From Dietzia massiliensis (GTDB lineage: Bacteria > Actinomycetota > Actinomycetes > Mycobacteriales > Mycobacteriaceae), in contig NZ_JAHBAV010000002.1 in assembly GCF_018390595.1 (NCBI RefSeq), forward strand, positions 52,827 to 116,826: a DNA stretch of 64,000 nucleotides, given 5' to 3'. A program made the translations under genes and the position numbers. Below are positions 26,501-35,931 of this stretch, in pieces. The notes beneath the pieces are model-generated. The model worked only from the letters and a program-made list of their open reading frames with translations. It did not search any database and was not told the origin of the DNA. Every line of letters begins with the position of its first letter. Within the stretch, counting starts at the first letter, position 1.

Positions 26501-29500
26501 CCGCGTACTCGCCGACGAACTCCTCCGCCGCGGCCTCCGAGATCTCCCGGAAGGCCGTGGCCAGCGCGTCGCGGCGGGCATCGGTCGCCCGGGCCGCCCA
26601 CCAGCGGGCCTGCTCGGCGACGATCTCGCCCGCGCCGCGGAAGGCCTCCGCGGCGTCGGCCGGCACATCCGAGGCGGTCCACAGGCGGGCCAGGTCCTCG
26701 CGGGCCGAGGCCCAGCGGTCGTCCAGCAGGACGGCGCGGCCGGCGTCGAAGGCCGGGGCCACCACGCGGCGCCAGTCGGAGCCCAGCTCGGCGGCCACGA
26801 GGTCGGCGAGCTCGGAGTCCGGGTCGGCGTCGGCCAGCAGGTCGACGGCCTCCGGCTCGAGGTGCCCGAGCCGGGTGAGCAGGCCGCGCGCGGCCTCGGC
26901 CAGGACGCCGTCGCGCCCGGTGAGCTCGTCGGCGAACTCGGTCAGCGCGGCGGAGTCGACGACCCCGCCTCCGCCGGCGCCCGAGGAGGGCATGGCGACG
27001 GACACGCCGTGGGCGGCGCCGACCGCCTGCACGGCCGCGTCGATGAGCGCGTCCAGGCCGGCGACGTCCTTCACGCCCGAGGCGTCGAGGGTCGCGAGGT
27101 CACCACCGCGGATCGAGGCGCCCTCACGGGTGCCCAACGCGATCTCGGCGGTCACGTGGTGGGCCCAGCCCGCGCCGAGCTCCCACGCGCCGGTCACGCG
27201 CTCGGTGATGTACGCCGGGCGCTTGCCGCTGCGGCCCAGGACCGCGCGGAGGGCCTCCCCGACCGCGTCCGACAGGACGGGGCCGAAGGGGGCGTAGCCG
27301 CGGGCCAGGCGCGAGACCTGGTCGGCGAGGGTCGGGAAGTCCGCCTCGGCGGCGCCGTCGATGGCGCCCAGGCTCAGCTCGGTGCCGAGGTCCAGCAGCA
27401 GCTGGTTACGGCGCGAGGACACGCCGTCGCACAGCGTCTCGATGGAGTCGCCGGCGGCGATCTGCTCGGGGCGGACCTTGGTGCGCAGCGCCACCAGCAT
27501 GCGGGTGGCGGCGGGTGCGCCGAACTCCAGGTCGTCCGGGCGGGGAGCGCCGGGGGCGGCGGCAGGCGCAGCTGCCGGTTCGGATCGGTCCGCACCGGCC
27601 GTGCCGGGGGTGTTGACGGCCGGTGCGGGGTCTGTGGGGGCCGCCTGACCGGCGGCCGGGGTGGAGGCGGAACCGGTGCCGGTGTCCGTCTCGTCGTCGT
27701 CGACCTCCACGCTGGGCGGCAGGGTGCCGTACAGCGTCGCCGAGTCGCGCTCGACGTTGATCACCTGGGCGCGCGGCCCGCGGTGGGTGGGCAGGTCGAG
27801 GGTCTTGGAGGCGAGGTTCGCGACGGTCGGGGCGTTCGCCACACCGACCTCGATGAACTGCTCGACGCCGAGGCCGCCACGCTCGATCGGCGTGAACAGC
27901 AGCTCCTGCGTCTCGATCCAGCGGACCGGGCTGGCGAACTGCCAGGCCAGCAGCTCCACGAGCAGCAGGCGGCCCAGTCGCGTGGGGGTGGCGGCCCACT
28001 CGTCCCAGTTCGCGAGGACCTCGTCCAGGGCCTCCGCCGGCACGAGATCGGCGATCTCCTGCACGAAGTCGCGCTCGAGGCTGTACAGGCGCGGCACGAG
28101 GTTCGGGATGTAGCGGCCGACGAGCACCGAGATGTCCACGTCCTCGGGGATCAGCGCGTCGAGGGTGGCCCGGAAGTCCGGGACGCCGCCGCGCAGCACC
28201 GTGGAGTGGAACGGCACGTCGATCCCGGGCACCAGGATGAAGGCGTTCTTGCCGCCCGAGCGTTCGAGCTCCCGGTTCACCGCCTTCTCCAGGGCGGCGC
28301 AGCCGGCGACCGTGCCGGCCAGCGCGTACTGCGAGCCCGCCAGGTTGTAGTTGACGATCTCGATGAACTCGCCGGACTCGCGGGCCACGTCGGCGACCCA
28401 CTCCGCGATGTCCTCGTCCGAGATGCCCATCTGCGACGGGCGGATGGCGGCCATGCGGTAGTCCGACCGCCCCTGCGCGTCACGCGGGACCAGCTGGTGC
28501 ATGGTCGAGCCACGCTGGAACACGATCTCCAGCAGTGGCTCGAGCTCGAGCACGCCGGAGATGGCGGCCAGGGCGTCGTACTCGCCGATCGAGTGGCCGG
28601 CGAAGTAGGCGCCGTCGACGAGCAGGCCGTCGGCCTCGAGCTCGGCGCGCTGGGCGACCGCGAGGCACGCCATCGCGACCTGGGTGAACTGGGTCAGGTA
28701 GAGCACGCCGTCGGGATGCCGGTGGACCTCGCCGCGGACGGTGACCTCGGTCGGGTTGTCGCGGACGAGCGCCAGGATCGAGAAGCCCAGGGCCTCACGG
28801 GTGTGCTTGTCGGCGCGGTCCCAGATCTCGCGGGCGGCGGGGCAGCGGGTGCGCCCCTCCATGCCCATCCCCTTGGCCTGGATGCCCTGGCCGGGGAACG
28901 CGTAGACGGTGCGCGGGGCCTCGGTGAGCGCGGTGGCGGCCATGACGGTGGCGCCGTCGACCGTGCACGTGACCTCGAGGACCTGGCCGCCGGCGTGGCG
29001 GCCGGTCTGCACCGCGCGGACGGTGATGTGGTCGCCCGGGCGGACCGGCGCGAGCATGCGGGCGGTCCAGCCGGCGATCCGCAGCGCGGGGGTCTTGCCG
29101 TCCGAGGCCTGCACGGCGTGCTGCGCGGCGGCCGAGAGCCACATGCCGTGGACGATCACGCCGCCCAGCCCGGCCAACTCGGCCGCGGTGTCGGAGACGT
29201 GGATCGGGTTGTGGTCGCCGGAGACCAGCGCGAACGCGGTCATGTCGTGCGGGGCCGTGAGCGTGGCGGACACGCGCTGCTGGCGCGTGGTCTCCGCGGG
29301 CTCCGCGAAGCCGCCGGACGGGGTGACCAGCGCGCCACCGGCCGGGCGGGGGTCGCCGACCTCGGCACCGCCGGTGCGGCCGCGGATGGCGAAGCGCTCC
29401 GACAGGGTGCACAGCGGGGTGCGGGAGCCGTCACGCGCCTCCGCGGCCACCTCGACCGACACCTCGACGACGCGGCCGAGGTCGGTGTCGCGGACACCGC

Positions 29501-32500
29501 CGGACCGGGCGACGACGACGAGGTCGGTCGTCTCCTGCGGCAGCGCCGCGTGCATGCGGACGCCGTGGTCCAGGTGGACCAGATCGAGCAGCCCCTCGAC
29601 GACCGTGCCGGTGCCGCGCGGGCGACGCGTCTGGCCGAGCACGGCGAAGACGGTCGGCCAGGCGGCGCCCACGAGGGCGTCCGGGACGCCGGCGGACGGC
29701 ATGAGCGAGGTGGGCAGGCTGCCGGCGGTGACGCCCGTGTGGTCCGTGGCCAGGGTCGGCTCGAACGTGAACCGCGCGGTGGCGACGCCGTCGGTGACCT
29801 CGGGCAGCGCGTCGATCCGGGTGCCGCCCGCTCCTCCGCGGCCGACGCCGGCGGCGGTTGCCAGCAGGGTGCGCATGGCGGACTCCGCGGCGTCATCGGT
29901 GACGACGGGCGCAGCACCGGTGGCCACGGCGTCGCCCACGGTGAGGGTGATGGTCATCTCGGCCGGGCCGATCGGCAGCGTCAGGTCGACCGTCTGCCCG
30001 TCCGTGTCCGGGGTGAGGACGGCGCCGGAGACCGGGTGGCGACCGATGCCGTCGGCGTCGATCTCCCACGCGTGCAGGACGCCCAGGCGGTGGACGGGGT
30101 TCACGACGAGCCGGCCGGCCCAGGTGACGTCGGGACTGTTGAGCACGTCGGCGACGGGGCCGGTGGCGGTGGTGACGACGCCGCGGCGGCGGCTCGACAC
30201 GGCCTCGGTGGCGGGGAGGTAGCCACGGACCCGGTCCGCGGTGGCGGCCTCGAAACGGTCGAGGAGCTCACCGACCGGCTCGTCGACGCGGGTGATGCCG
30301 GCCACGGCGGTGGTCCCGGGGATCACGCACACGGCGTCGGCGTCGTAGCGCGGGTCGTGGGCCTGCCACAGCGAGTCCGAACGCCACCAGCGGCGGACGT
30401 CGGCGTCGACGACGGGGACGAACGGCACGGGCTTGCCGGGCATGCGACAGATGTCGAGGAACTCGGCGGCGTCGGCCGGGTGCAGCACGGCGCTCGCGAG
30501 CTCGGGGTAGCGGGCGGCGAGGGCGTCGATCACCTCGGCCGGGCGCTCCATGGACTCCACGCGCGGGTACGCGGAGCGGATGCGGCCGCTGTCGGCGGCG
30601 TCGAGGCGGGCCTCGGTGCGCTGGACCATGCGGTGGAAGCGCTCGCGGATGGTCGGGTCGAGCCACACGGAACGGGTGCCGTCGGCGACGGCGGCGGCGA
30701 AGTCGCCACCCACGTCGAACGAGTCGTCGCCCCCGGCGACCGACCCGTCGGCGCCGGCGCCGGACGCGAGCGAGAGCTCGACGAAGCGACGCAGCCACTG
30801 CTCGTAGGTCATGGAGTCGAGGTCGCCGAAGTAGGGCTTGGCGGTGCCGTTGATGGCCGCGATGATCTCGTCGCGGCGGGCGGCCACGGCCTCGGCGTCG
30901 CCGGCCACCTCGTCGAGGAGGCGTCCGGTGCGCGCGGCGGTGTTGTCGATCTCGTGGATGTCCGCGCCGAGCTGGCTACGGCCGGAGGCCATGCCTCCCT
31001 CGGCCTGGCCCGCGCCCACCCAGGCGTCGACGCCGGTGGTGTCCACGAGCAGTTGCTTGACCTGGGGGCTGGTGGTGGCCTCGAGGGTCGCCATGGCGGC
31101 GGTGCCCACGAGGATGCCGTCGACCGGCATGGCCGGGTAGCCGTGAGCGTTGGCCCACGAGCCGGTGAGGTAGTCGGCGGCCCGCTCGGGGGTGCCGATG
31201 CCGCCGCCGACGCACAGGACGACGTTGGGGCGCTCGCGCAGCTCGCCGTAGGTCGACAGCAGGAGGGCGTCGAGGTCCTCCCACGAGTGGTGGCCGCCGG
31301 CGCGCCCTCCCTCGACCTGGACGATGACGGGCATGTGCGGGACCTCGGCGGCGATCCGCACGACCTGGCGGATCTGCGCGACGGTGCCGGGCTTGAAGCT
31401 GACGTACCGCAGGCCTGCCTCGGTCAGCTCCTCGATGAGGGCCACCGACTCGTCGAGCTCGGGGATCCCCGCGGTGACGATCACGCCGTCGAAGGGGATG
31501 CCCGCGGCCCGGGCCCGCTGGACGAGGCGCTTGCCGCCGACCTGCATCTTCCACAGGTACGGGTCGAGGAACAGGGAGTTGAACTGGGCGCTGCGGCCGG
31601 GCTCGAGCAACTCGGCCAGACGGCAGGTGTTCTCGGCGAAGATCGCCTCGGAGACCTGACCGCCGCCGGCGAGCTCGGCCCAGTGGCCGGCGTTGGCCGC
31701 CGCCGCGACGATCTGCGGGTCCACGGTGGTGGGCGTCATGCCGGCCAGCAGGATCGGCGAGCGCCCGGTGAGGCGGGTGAACGACGTCTCCACGTGGACG
31801 CTGCCGTCGGGCAGCGTGATGAGCTGCGGCTGGAACGCCGTCCACGGCCGCTCGATGGGCGGCGTGGCGCCCGGGGTGAACAGATTGCGCAGGCCCCCGC
31901 GGGTGGCCGCGGCGACCACGCCGACGCCCTGACCGCGGACCACGGACCGGTTGAGGCGGGTCAGCGCCTCGCCGGGGCCCATGTCGAGGATCCACTGGGC
32001 ACCGGAGTGCAGGGCCTCGGCCATCTCCTCGACCCAGTCGACCGGCTCGATGAAGACCTGGCGCGCCAGGTGGACGGCGCGCTCGACGTCCAGATCGCAG
32101 GCGCGGGCCCAGCGGGAGACGATCTCGACCGCCGGCGCCATCGCCGGGTGGTGGAATCCGACCTCCACGTCGAGCGGGTCGAAGACGGGGGCGAAGACCT
32201 CGCCGCCGGTGAGCTTGGCCTCGCGACGACGACGCGACTCGGCCTCGAGGTCGGCGCAGTGACGACGCAGGTCCTCGAGGTCGTCCGGTCGGCCGACCAC
32301 GACGTGGCGGCGCTGCGCGTTGCGGATGGAGACCGACGGGCGGATCGACGCGTCGACGTCCGAGAACAGCTCGTCGACCAGTGATCGCAGGGCCTCGCCG
32401 TCGATCCCGGACACCCCGACCATGGGGCTGGCCTGGCCACGGCGGAACAGACCCACGCGCCGCCCGACCAGGGTGGCGGCGGCGCCGATGAGCTCGGCGA

Positions 32501-33029
32501 CGGCCAGCAGCCGGTCGTCGATGGACCCGAAGGTCTCCACCGACTCCACGGCCAGCACGCCCTGGGAGTGTCCGACCACGGCCGCCGGGGCGGTGTCGTT
32601 GACGTCGAAGCCCTCGGCCGCGAGGGCGCGCAGTGCACCCATCTGGGTGAGCAGGACCGCGGGGAGGGAGACCGCGGCGGCCGACAGGAAGGCGTCGTCG
32701 GGCAGGTCAGCCGCGTCCTCGTCCTCGCCGGTGGTGGTGTTGGCCCACTCGATGGGCCGGAAGCCGTGGGTCCGCACGACCGCGATCTCGTCATGGACGG
32801 GCTCGGTGAGGGCGACGGAGGCGTCGACGAGGTCCTGGAGCTCCGGCCCGATCCCCGTGCCGTCGATGAGATCGCTGAGCGCGTCGCGCCAGGCGATCCC
32901 CTGCCCGCCGAAGGCGAGCGCATAGGCCGTACCCTCACGGAGTTCGTCCGCGAGGGCGCGGGCGGCGCTACGGGCCGCGAACCCGGTCTCGATCGGGCGG
33001 GGGGTGAGGTCGCGGTCGTCGATCGTCAC
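23589..33029 (-). CDS. fas: Type I fatty acid synthase
   Basis: A 3146-residue multifunctional enzyme making long-chain acyl-CoA from acetyl- and malonyl-CoA. Domains in order: acetyltransferase (GHSQG near 153), enoyl reductase (AGMTPTTVDP near 430), dehydratase (GDHNPIHVSD near 1276), malonyl/palmitoyl transferase (GHSIGEYDAL near 1480), ACP with the phosphopantetheine Ser around 1870 (GVSSRRNQLL), ketoreductase (VVTGAGKGSIA near 2183) and ketosynthase (active Cys in AACATTAVS near 2775; His in SKHDTSTKA near 2930 and LTGHAKGG near 2970). The GTG at 33029 is chosen for its AAGGAG eight bases upstream. acpS follows in a coupled operon. FAS-I is typical of the mycolate-producing actinobacteria. 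Confidence 0.97.
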   Translation of the reverse strand: MTIDDRDLTPRPIETGFAARSAARALADELREGTAYALAFGGQGIAWRDALSDLIDGTGIGPELQDLVDASVALTEPVHDEIAVVRTHGFRPIEWANTTTGEDEDAADLPDDAFLSAAAVSLPAVLLTQMGALRALAAEGFDVNDTAPAAVVGHSQGVLAVESVETFGSIDDRLLAVAELIGAAATLVGRRVGLFRRGQASPMVGVSGIDGEALRSLVDELFSDVDASIRPSVSIRNAQRRHVVVGRPDDLEDLRRHCADLEAESRRRREAKLTGGEVFAPVFDPLDVEVGFHHPAMAPAVEIVSRWARACDLDVERAVHLARQVFIEPVDWVEEMAEALHSGAQWILDMGPGEALTRLNRSVVRGQGVGVVAAATRGGLRNLFTPGATPPIERPWTAFQPQLITLPDGSVHVETSFTRLTGRSPILLAGMTPTTVDPQIVAAAANAGHWAELAGGGQVSEAIFAENTCRLAELLEPGRSAQFNSLFLDPYLWKMQVGGKRLVQRARAAGIPFDGVIVTAGIPELDESVALIEELTEAGLRYVSFKPGTVAQIRQVVRIAAEVPHMPVIVQVEGGRAGGHHSWEDLDALLLSTYGELRERPNVVLCVGGGIGTPERAADYLTGSWANAHGYPAMPVDGILVGTAAMATLEATTSPQVKQLLVDTTGVDAWVGAGQAEGGMASGRSQLGADIHEIDNTAARTGRLLDEVAGDAEAVAARRDEIIAAINGTAKPYFGDLDSMTYEQWLRRFVELSLASGAGADGSVAGGDDSFDVGGDFAAAVADGTRSVWLDPTIRERFHRMVQRTEARLDAADSGRIRSAYPRVESMERPAEVIDALAARYPELASAVLHPADAAEFLDICRMPGKPVPFVPVVDADVRRWWRSDSLWQAHDPRYDADAVCVIPGTTAVAGITRVDEPVGELLDRFEAATADRVRGYLPATEAVSSRRRGVVTTATGPVADVLNSPDVTWAGRLVVNPVHRLGVLHAWEIDADGIGRHPVSGAVLTPDTDGQTVDLTLPIGPAEMTITLTVGDAVATGAAPVVTDDAAESAMRTLLATAAGVGRGGAGGTRIDALPEVTDGVATARFTFEPTLATDHTGVTAGSLPTSLMPSAGVPDALVGAAWPTVFAVLGQTRRPRGTGTVVEGLLDLVHLDHGVRMHAALPQETTDLVVVARSGGVRDTDLGRVVEVSVEVAAEARDGSRTPLCTLSERFAIRGRTGGAEVGDPRPAGGALVTPSGGFAEPAETTRQQRVSATLTAPHDMTAFALVSGDHNPIHVSDTAAELAGLGGVIVHGMWLSAAAQHAVQASDGKTPALRIAGWTARMLAPVRPGDHITVRAVQTGRHAGGQVLEVTCTVDGATVMAATALTEAPRTVYAFPGQGIQAKGMGMEGRTRCPAAREIWDRADKHTREALGFSILALVRDNPTEVTVRGEVHRHPDGVLYLTQFTQVAMACLAVAQRAELEADGLLVDGAYFAGHSIGEYDALAAISGVLELEPLLEIVFQRGSTMHQLVPRDAQGRSDYRMAAIRPSQMGISDEDIAEWVADVARESGEFIEIVNYNLAGSQYALAGTVAGCAALEKAVNRELERSGGKNAFILVPGIDVPFHSTVLRGGVPDFRATLDALIPEDVDISVLVGRYIPNLVPRLYSLERDFVQEIADLVPAEALDEVLANWDEWAATPTRLGRLLLVELLAWQFASPVRWIETQELLFTPIERGGLGVEQFIEVGVANAPTVANLASKTLDLPTHRGPRAQVINVERDSATLYGTLPPSVEVDDDETDTGTGSASTPAAGQAAPTDPAPAVNTPGTAGADRSEPAAAPAAAPGAPRPDDLEFGAPAATRMLVALRTKVRPEQIAAGDSIETLCDGVSSRRNQLLLDLGTELSLGAIDGAAEADFPTLADQVSRLARGYAPFGPVLSDAVGEALRAVLGRSGKRPAYITERVTGAWELGAGWAHHVTAEIALGTREGASIRGGDLATLDASGVKDVAGLDALIDAAVQAVGAAHGVSVAMPSSGAGGGGVVDSAALTEFADELTGRDGVLAEAARGLLTRLGHLEPEAVDLLADADPDSELADLVAAELGSDWRRVVAPAFDAGRAVLLDDRWASAREDLARLWTASDVPADAAEAFRGAGEIVAEQARWWAARATDARRDALATAFREISEAAAEEFVGEYAGDVAVVTGAGKGSIAAAVTGRLLAGGATVVATTSCLDQGKLAFFKDLYRSNARGGAALWVLPANMTSYSDVDALVEWVGSEHSESAGGQTTVLKPALRPTLLFPFAAPRVQGSMADAGPRAETEMRVLLWSVEKLVAGLGAIGADTDVDSRLHVVLPGSPNRGIFGGDGAYGEAKAALDAMIAKWGSEKAWSQRVTFVHAIIGWVRGTGLMGHNDPLVEAVEAAGVSTWSTAGMATELLRWCAPEFREAAAEKPVTVDLTGGLGTADLDMSALAADRPTASATTPAEDTAGTIAALPSLPTVAADERPEWGEVTQDLEDMVVIVGAGEVGPYGSARTRFEVETTGDLTAAGVVELAWSTGLITWEDSPRAGWSVTATGEAIDEADIAERFRDEVLARVGVRTYADDARAEMFAGAAPQLTSVFLPEDLSFVVDDEAQARAYLSDDPENTVVTQSEDGEWTVTRKAGTEIRVPRRTMLTRVVGGQIPTGFDPTAWGIPADMVSGIDRVAAWNLVATVDAFISSGFTPAELLAHVHPADVANTQGTGMGGMTSMRSLYIDGILGRSRANDTLQEALPNVVAAHVMQSYVGGYGSMVHPVAACATTAVSVEEGFDKIRAGKAEFVVSGGFDDLSIEGIQGFADMSATADSAAMAAKGIDERYYSRANDRRRGGFVESAGGGTILLARGDVAARMGLPVLGVVGWAGSYADGAHTSIPAPGLGALGAGRGGKRSPLARGLAQLGLTADDVAVVSKHDTSTKANDPNESDLHERLAEAIGRSEGNPLFVVSQKTLTGHAKGGAAAFQLIGLTQMLRSGTIPPNRSLDCVDDVLDHHRHLVWLRETLQLGGDLPLKAGLLTSLGFGHVSGLIAVVHPEAYHRSVAAAYGEDEAERIREAGLRREREGARRLTDAIYGGEALYTRPEARRLGEGSGDELKEREAAVLLDPAARVDADGVLSAGVAAEVSGTAERSGR

Positions 33030-33114
33030 GTGTGGAACTCCTTGGCACTGCGTCAGGGACATCGCCGGAATCGGTGACCGGTTTCGGCGCAGCGCACAGA
33101 TTGCCACACAAAGT

Positions 33115-33128
33115 TGAGGGGCCCCTCA
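33115..33128. promoter_or_regulatory. Candidate operator upstream of fas, site 1
   Basis: TGAGGGGCCCCTCA is a perfect 14-base palindrome 86 bases upstream of the fas start. Its half sites recur in site 2. Confidence 0.6.
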
Positions 33129-33227
33129 GATTGCGGGGGTACGACCGACCGAATCGCGGGTCAGCCGTCGGTTGGCGGCGGTGATGCCCGCCACAAAAAG
33201 ACATGACGCGCGCCTCATATCTACAGG

Positions 33228-33241
33228 TGAGGCCACCCTCA
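33228..33241. promoter_or_regulatory. Candidate operator upstream of fas, site 2
   Basis: TGAGGCCACCCTCA has the same TGAGG and CCTCA half sites and the same 4-base spacing as site 1, 113 bases further upstream. Confidence 0.5.
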
Positions 33242-33387
33242 AGTTCTGCGTTTGCGCCGTTATCGAATCGTTACATCTTTTCAGGGGCTCTCGGGCCACC
33301 AGGGCGTGTCGTCCAGCCCATACGGGTGTGCTGCCGACGCGCCCGCGACCCGGTACGGGACGACGCGTCGCCACTGCCGTGCCGCGA

Positions 33388-33951
33388 TCAGGCGCCGCAG
33401 CGCAGCTCCTCCATGGCCCGCGCGTCCAACCCTTCGGCAGCGCACAGATCGGCGGCCAACCGGCGCGGCCCGGACGACCACTCGACGTGGGCGGCCCGCG
33501 CGGCCTGCCCGAACGACACGGTGACCAGGCCACCGATACCGGGCGTCTCGTCCGGCGCGAGCGCCCCCTCCCCCACCCGGTCGATCGCCACGACCTCGGC
33601 GACGGTCGCTGCCCCGGGCGCGGGGATCAGCCGCAGCTGCACGAGGTGACCGTCGAACGCCCCCATCCAAACGGCGAACGTACCGGTGCCGTCCGGCCGG
33701 AGCTCAAGCGTGCGCCCGTGCGAGAACCACCGGCCGGTCTCGCGCACGACGTCCGTGGGCGTCAGGACGGCCGGGGGCGGTACGGACGCGGCCACCGGTT
33801 CGACGGGCGCCACCACGGTCGGAACCGCCGGCCCGCCCGGCGCGAGCGTCCGCGGGGAGGCGGCGACGGAGCCCGCGCCGACGGTGAGCGTCACGAGCGC
33901 CGCGGCGACGAGCAGCCGATTCGCGGTCCGCCCTCCTAATTGGTGCCTCAT
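33388..33951 (-). CDS. Secreted protein of unknown function
   Basis: A 187-residue protein with a Sec signal peptide (hydrophobic core about 12-28, likely cleavage after VAAS near 32). A Pro/Val/Ala-rich linker (35-62) leads to a small domain with RWFSHGRTLELRPDGTGTFAVWMGAF, which reads like a beta-sandwich of a wall-associated or sensor protein. Two Cys residues near the C terminus (LCAAE and RCGA) may form a disulfide. No family was recognised. It is divergent from metP and lies upstream of fas on the same strand. Confidence 0.75.
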   Translation of the reverse strand: MRHQLGGRTANRLLVAAALVTLTVGAGSVAASPRTLAPGGPAVPTVVAPVEPVAASVPPPAVLTPTDVVRETGRWFSHGRTLELRPDGTGTFAVWMGAFDGHLVQLRLIPAPGAATVAEVVAIDRVGEGALAPDETPGIGGLVTVSFGQAARAAHVEWSSGPRRLAADLCAAEGLDARAMEELRCGA

Positions 33952-34098
33952 GGGCTTACCCTAATCACACCAGCCACGTGACCGAGTACCCGACTTGCGT
34001 CGATTCGATCACCAAATGGCAACCGTCCGACTAGAAGTAGGGGACTCAGAGCACGGCTCAGACCTGAACCCGCCCGCTCCCCCGCTGAGGAGGAATCC

Positions 34099-35772
34099 AT
34101 GTCCACACCCGCCGCCACGGGCGGTACCAGGAGACGCGAGGCCTTCTCGGGGCGCTCCGTCTTCGTGTTCGCCGCCATCGGCTCCGCCGTCGGCCTCGGC
34201 AACATCTGGCGTTTCCCCTTCGTCGCCTACGACAACGGCGGCGGCGCGTTCCTCATCCCGTATCTGGTCGCGCTGCTCTCCGCCGGTATCCCCCTGCTGT
34301 TCTTCGACTACGCCATCGGCCACCGGTTCCGCGGCTCCGCTCCCCTGAGTTTCCGCCGCATGAACCGTTTCGCCGAGCCGATCGGTTGGATCCAGGTGTT
34401 GGTGTCCTTCGTGATCGCCGTCTACTACGCGGTGATCCTCGCATGGGCGGCCTGCTACGCCTGGTTCTCCGTCGACGGCCGCTGGGGCGAGACCTATGAG
34501 GAAACCGCCACCTTCTTCTCGGAGGACTTCCTCCGCGCCGGGTCCGGCTTCGGCCTGGACTTCGTGCCGCTCATCACGGGCGTGTTGGTCGTTGTATGGC
34601 TGTTCACTCTCGGCGTCCTCATCGCGGGAGTTCAGAAGGGCATCGGCCGGACCGCTCAGATCTTCATCCCGCTGTTGATCGTCTTGTTCGCGGCCCTGGT
34701 CATCCGGTCCCTGTTTCTCGAGGGGGCCGCCGACGGCCTCAACAACTTCTTCACGCCCGACTGGGGCGTGCTGACCGACCCCGGTGTGTGGATCGCCGCC
34801 TACGGGCAGATCTTCTTCTCCCTGTCGGTGGGCTTCGGCATCATGCTGACCTACTCGTCGTACCTCAAGCGCCGGTCGAACCTCACCAGCTCGGGTCTCG
34901 TGGTGGGCTTCTCCAACTCCGCGTTCGAGGTCCTGGCCGGTATCGGCGTCTTCGCCACCCTCGGCTTCCTGGTCTCCTCCGCCGCGGGTGCGGGTTGGGA
35001 CGATGTCAGCGGCGGGCCGGGCCTGGCGTTCATCGCCTTCCCCGCGCTCATCTCACAGATGCCCGGCGGGCCCATCTGGGGCGTCGTGTTCTTCGCGTGC
35101 CTCATCCTCGCCGGCCTCACGTCGATGATCTCGATCGTCGAGGTGGTCATCTCCTCCTTCCAGGATAAGGTCGGCGTCTCCCGCACCACCGCAACGTTGG
35201 CGATCGGCGGCCCGATGGCCATCGTGTCGATCCTGCTCATGCCCACCGAGACGGGCCTGCAGAACCTCGACATCCTGGACAAGTTCGCCAACAGCATCGG
35301 CATCGTGGGCATCGCGCTCATCGCCCTCATCGTGGTGATGTTCGCGCTGCGCCTGGGTCCCACCCTGCGCGACCACCTCAACTCGGTCTCTTCGTTCAAG
35401 GTCGGCCCCATCTGGATCGTGTGCATGGCGGTCGTCACCCCGCTCGTCTTGGCGTACGCGCTGTTCGGCGAGATCCGCAGCCTGGTCTCGGAGCCGTACG
35501 AGGGCTACGACGCCGCCGTACTCGGCGTCTGGGGCTGGGGCATGATCGCCGCGATCCTGGTGCTGTCGGTGATCCTGTCCCTGCTGCCCTGGCGCGGGGC
35601 CCGTCACCTCGACGGCCCGCCGGCGACGGACGACGATCCAAGCGACGTCTTCTACGAGGACCAGTTCGACGCGTCGGGCTCCCCCGTCCGGGCCGACGCG
35701 GCCAGCGCGACCCGCACGGCCGGCACCGGTACGCGCGGCAACCGTACCGAGACCACCCGAAACGAGGGCTGA
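34099..35772 (+). CDS. metP: Sodium-dependent methionine/alanine importer large subunit (NSS family)
   Basis: A 557-residue neurotransmitter:sodium symporter-type permease with about 12 membrane segments. The first helix has GSAVGLGNIWRFPFV (about 28-42), the unwound Na+ and amino-acid binding stretch of LeuT-like proteins. After residue 500 comes a long hydrophilic Thr/Arg-rich tail. A GAGGAGG ribosome binding site precedes the ATG. The partner small subunit follows three bases downstream, which points to the MetPS type described in Corynebacterium glutamicum; methionine and alanine are the expected substrates. Confidence 0.9.
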   Translation: MSTPAATGGTRRREAFSGRSVFVFAAIGSAVGLGNIWRFPFVAYDNGGGAFLIPYLVALLSAGIPLLFFDYAIGHRFRGSAPLSFRRMNRFAEPIGWIQVLVSFVIAVYYAVILAWAACYAWFSVDGRWGETYEETATFFSEDFLRAGSGFGLDFVPLITGVLVVVWLFTLGVLIAGVQKGIGRTAQIFIPLLIVLFAALVIRSLFLEGAADGLNNFFTPDWGVLTDPGVWIAAYGQIFFSLSVGFGIMLTYSSYLKRRSNLTSSGLVVGFSNSAFEVLAGIGVFATLGFLVSSAAGAGWDDVSGGPGLAFIAFPALISQMPGGPIWGVVFFACLILAGLTSMISIVEVVISSFQDKVGVSRTTATLAIGGPMAIVSILLMPTETGLQNLDILDKFANSIGIVGIALIALIVVMFALRLGPTLRDHLNSVSSFKVGPIWIVCMAVVTPLVLAYALFGEIRSLVSEPYEGYDAAVLGVWGWGMIAAILVLSVILSLLPWRGARHLDGPPATDDDPSDVFYEDQFDASGSPVRADAASATRTAGTGTRGNRTETTRNEG

Positions 35773-35775
35773 ACC

Positions 35776-35916
35776 ATGGACACCGCAGCGATCATCATGA
35801 TGGTGCTGTTCCTGCTCGTCATCTGGGGAGGCCTGGCACTGAGCATCGCGCACTTCGTCCGGCAGCCCGACGACATGACGGAGGAGAACGCCGCGCGCAC
35901 GGCGCGGAAGGTCTGA
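35776..35916 (+). CDS. metS: MetS-like small subunit of the NSS importer
   Basis: A 46-residue single-span membrane peptide (MDTAAIIMMVLFLLVIWGG at the start, then a polar tail with HFVRQPDDMTEENAAR). This is the short partner found next to MetP-type NSS transporters and needed for transport in Corynebacterium glutamicum. The ATG is three bases after the metP stop, so coupled translation is likely. Very small genes like this are often missed. A strong hairpin terminator follows at 35932. Confidence 0.88.
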   Translation: MDTAAIIMMVLFLLVIWGGLALSIAHFVRQPDDMTEENAARTARKV

Positions 35917-35931
35917 CTCCCGGTCATCGAC

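Larger units (their letters stand above)
33030..33387. promoter_or_regulatory. Upstream region of fas
   Basis: About 360 bases without a gene between fas and the same-strand secreted-protein gene. It must hold the fas promoter. I see no convincing -35/-10 pair, but two related palindromes of the form TGAGG-N4-CCTCA stand out (33115-33128 and 33228-33241). Confidence 0.6.

Noticed and set aside
23511..32384. A very long open frame of about 2950 codons on the plus strand opposite fas
   Set aside because: It is the mirror of the GC-rich fas codons. The translated product is His/Gly/Arg/Asp low complexity with no domains, while the minus strand gives a complete FAS-I.
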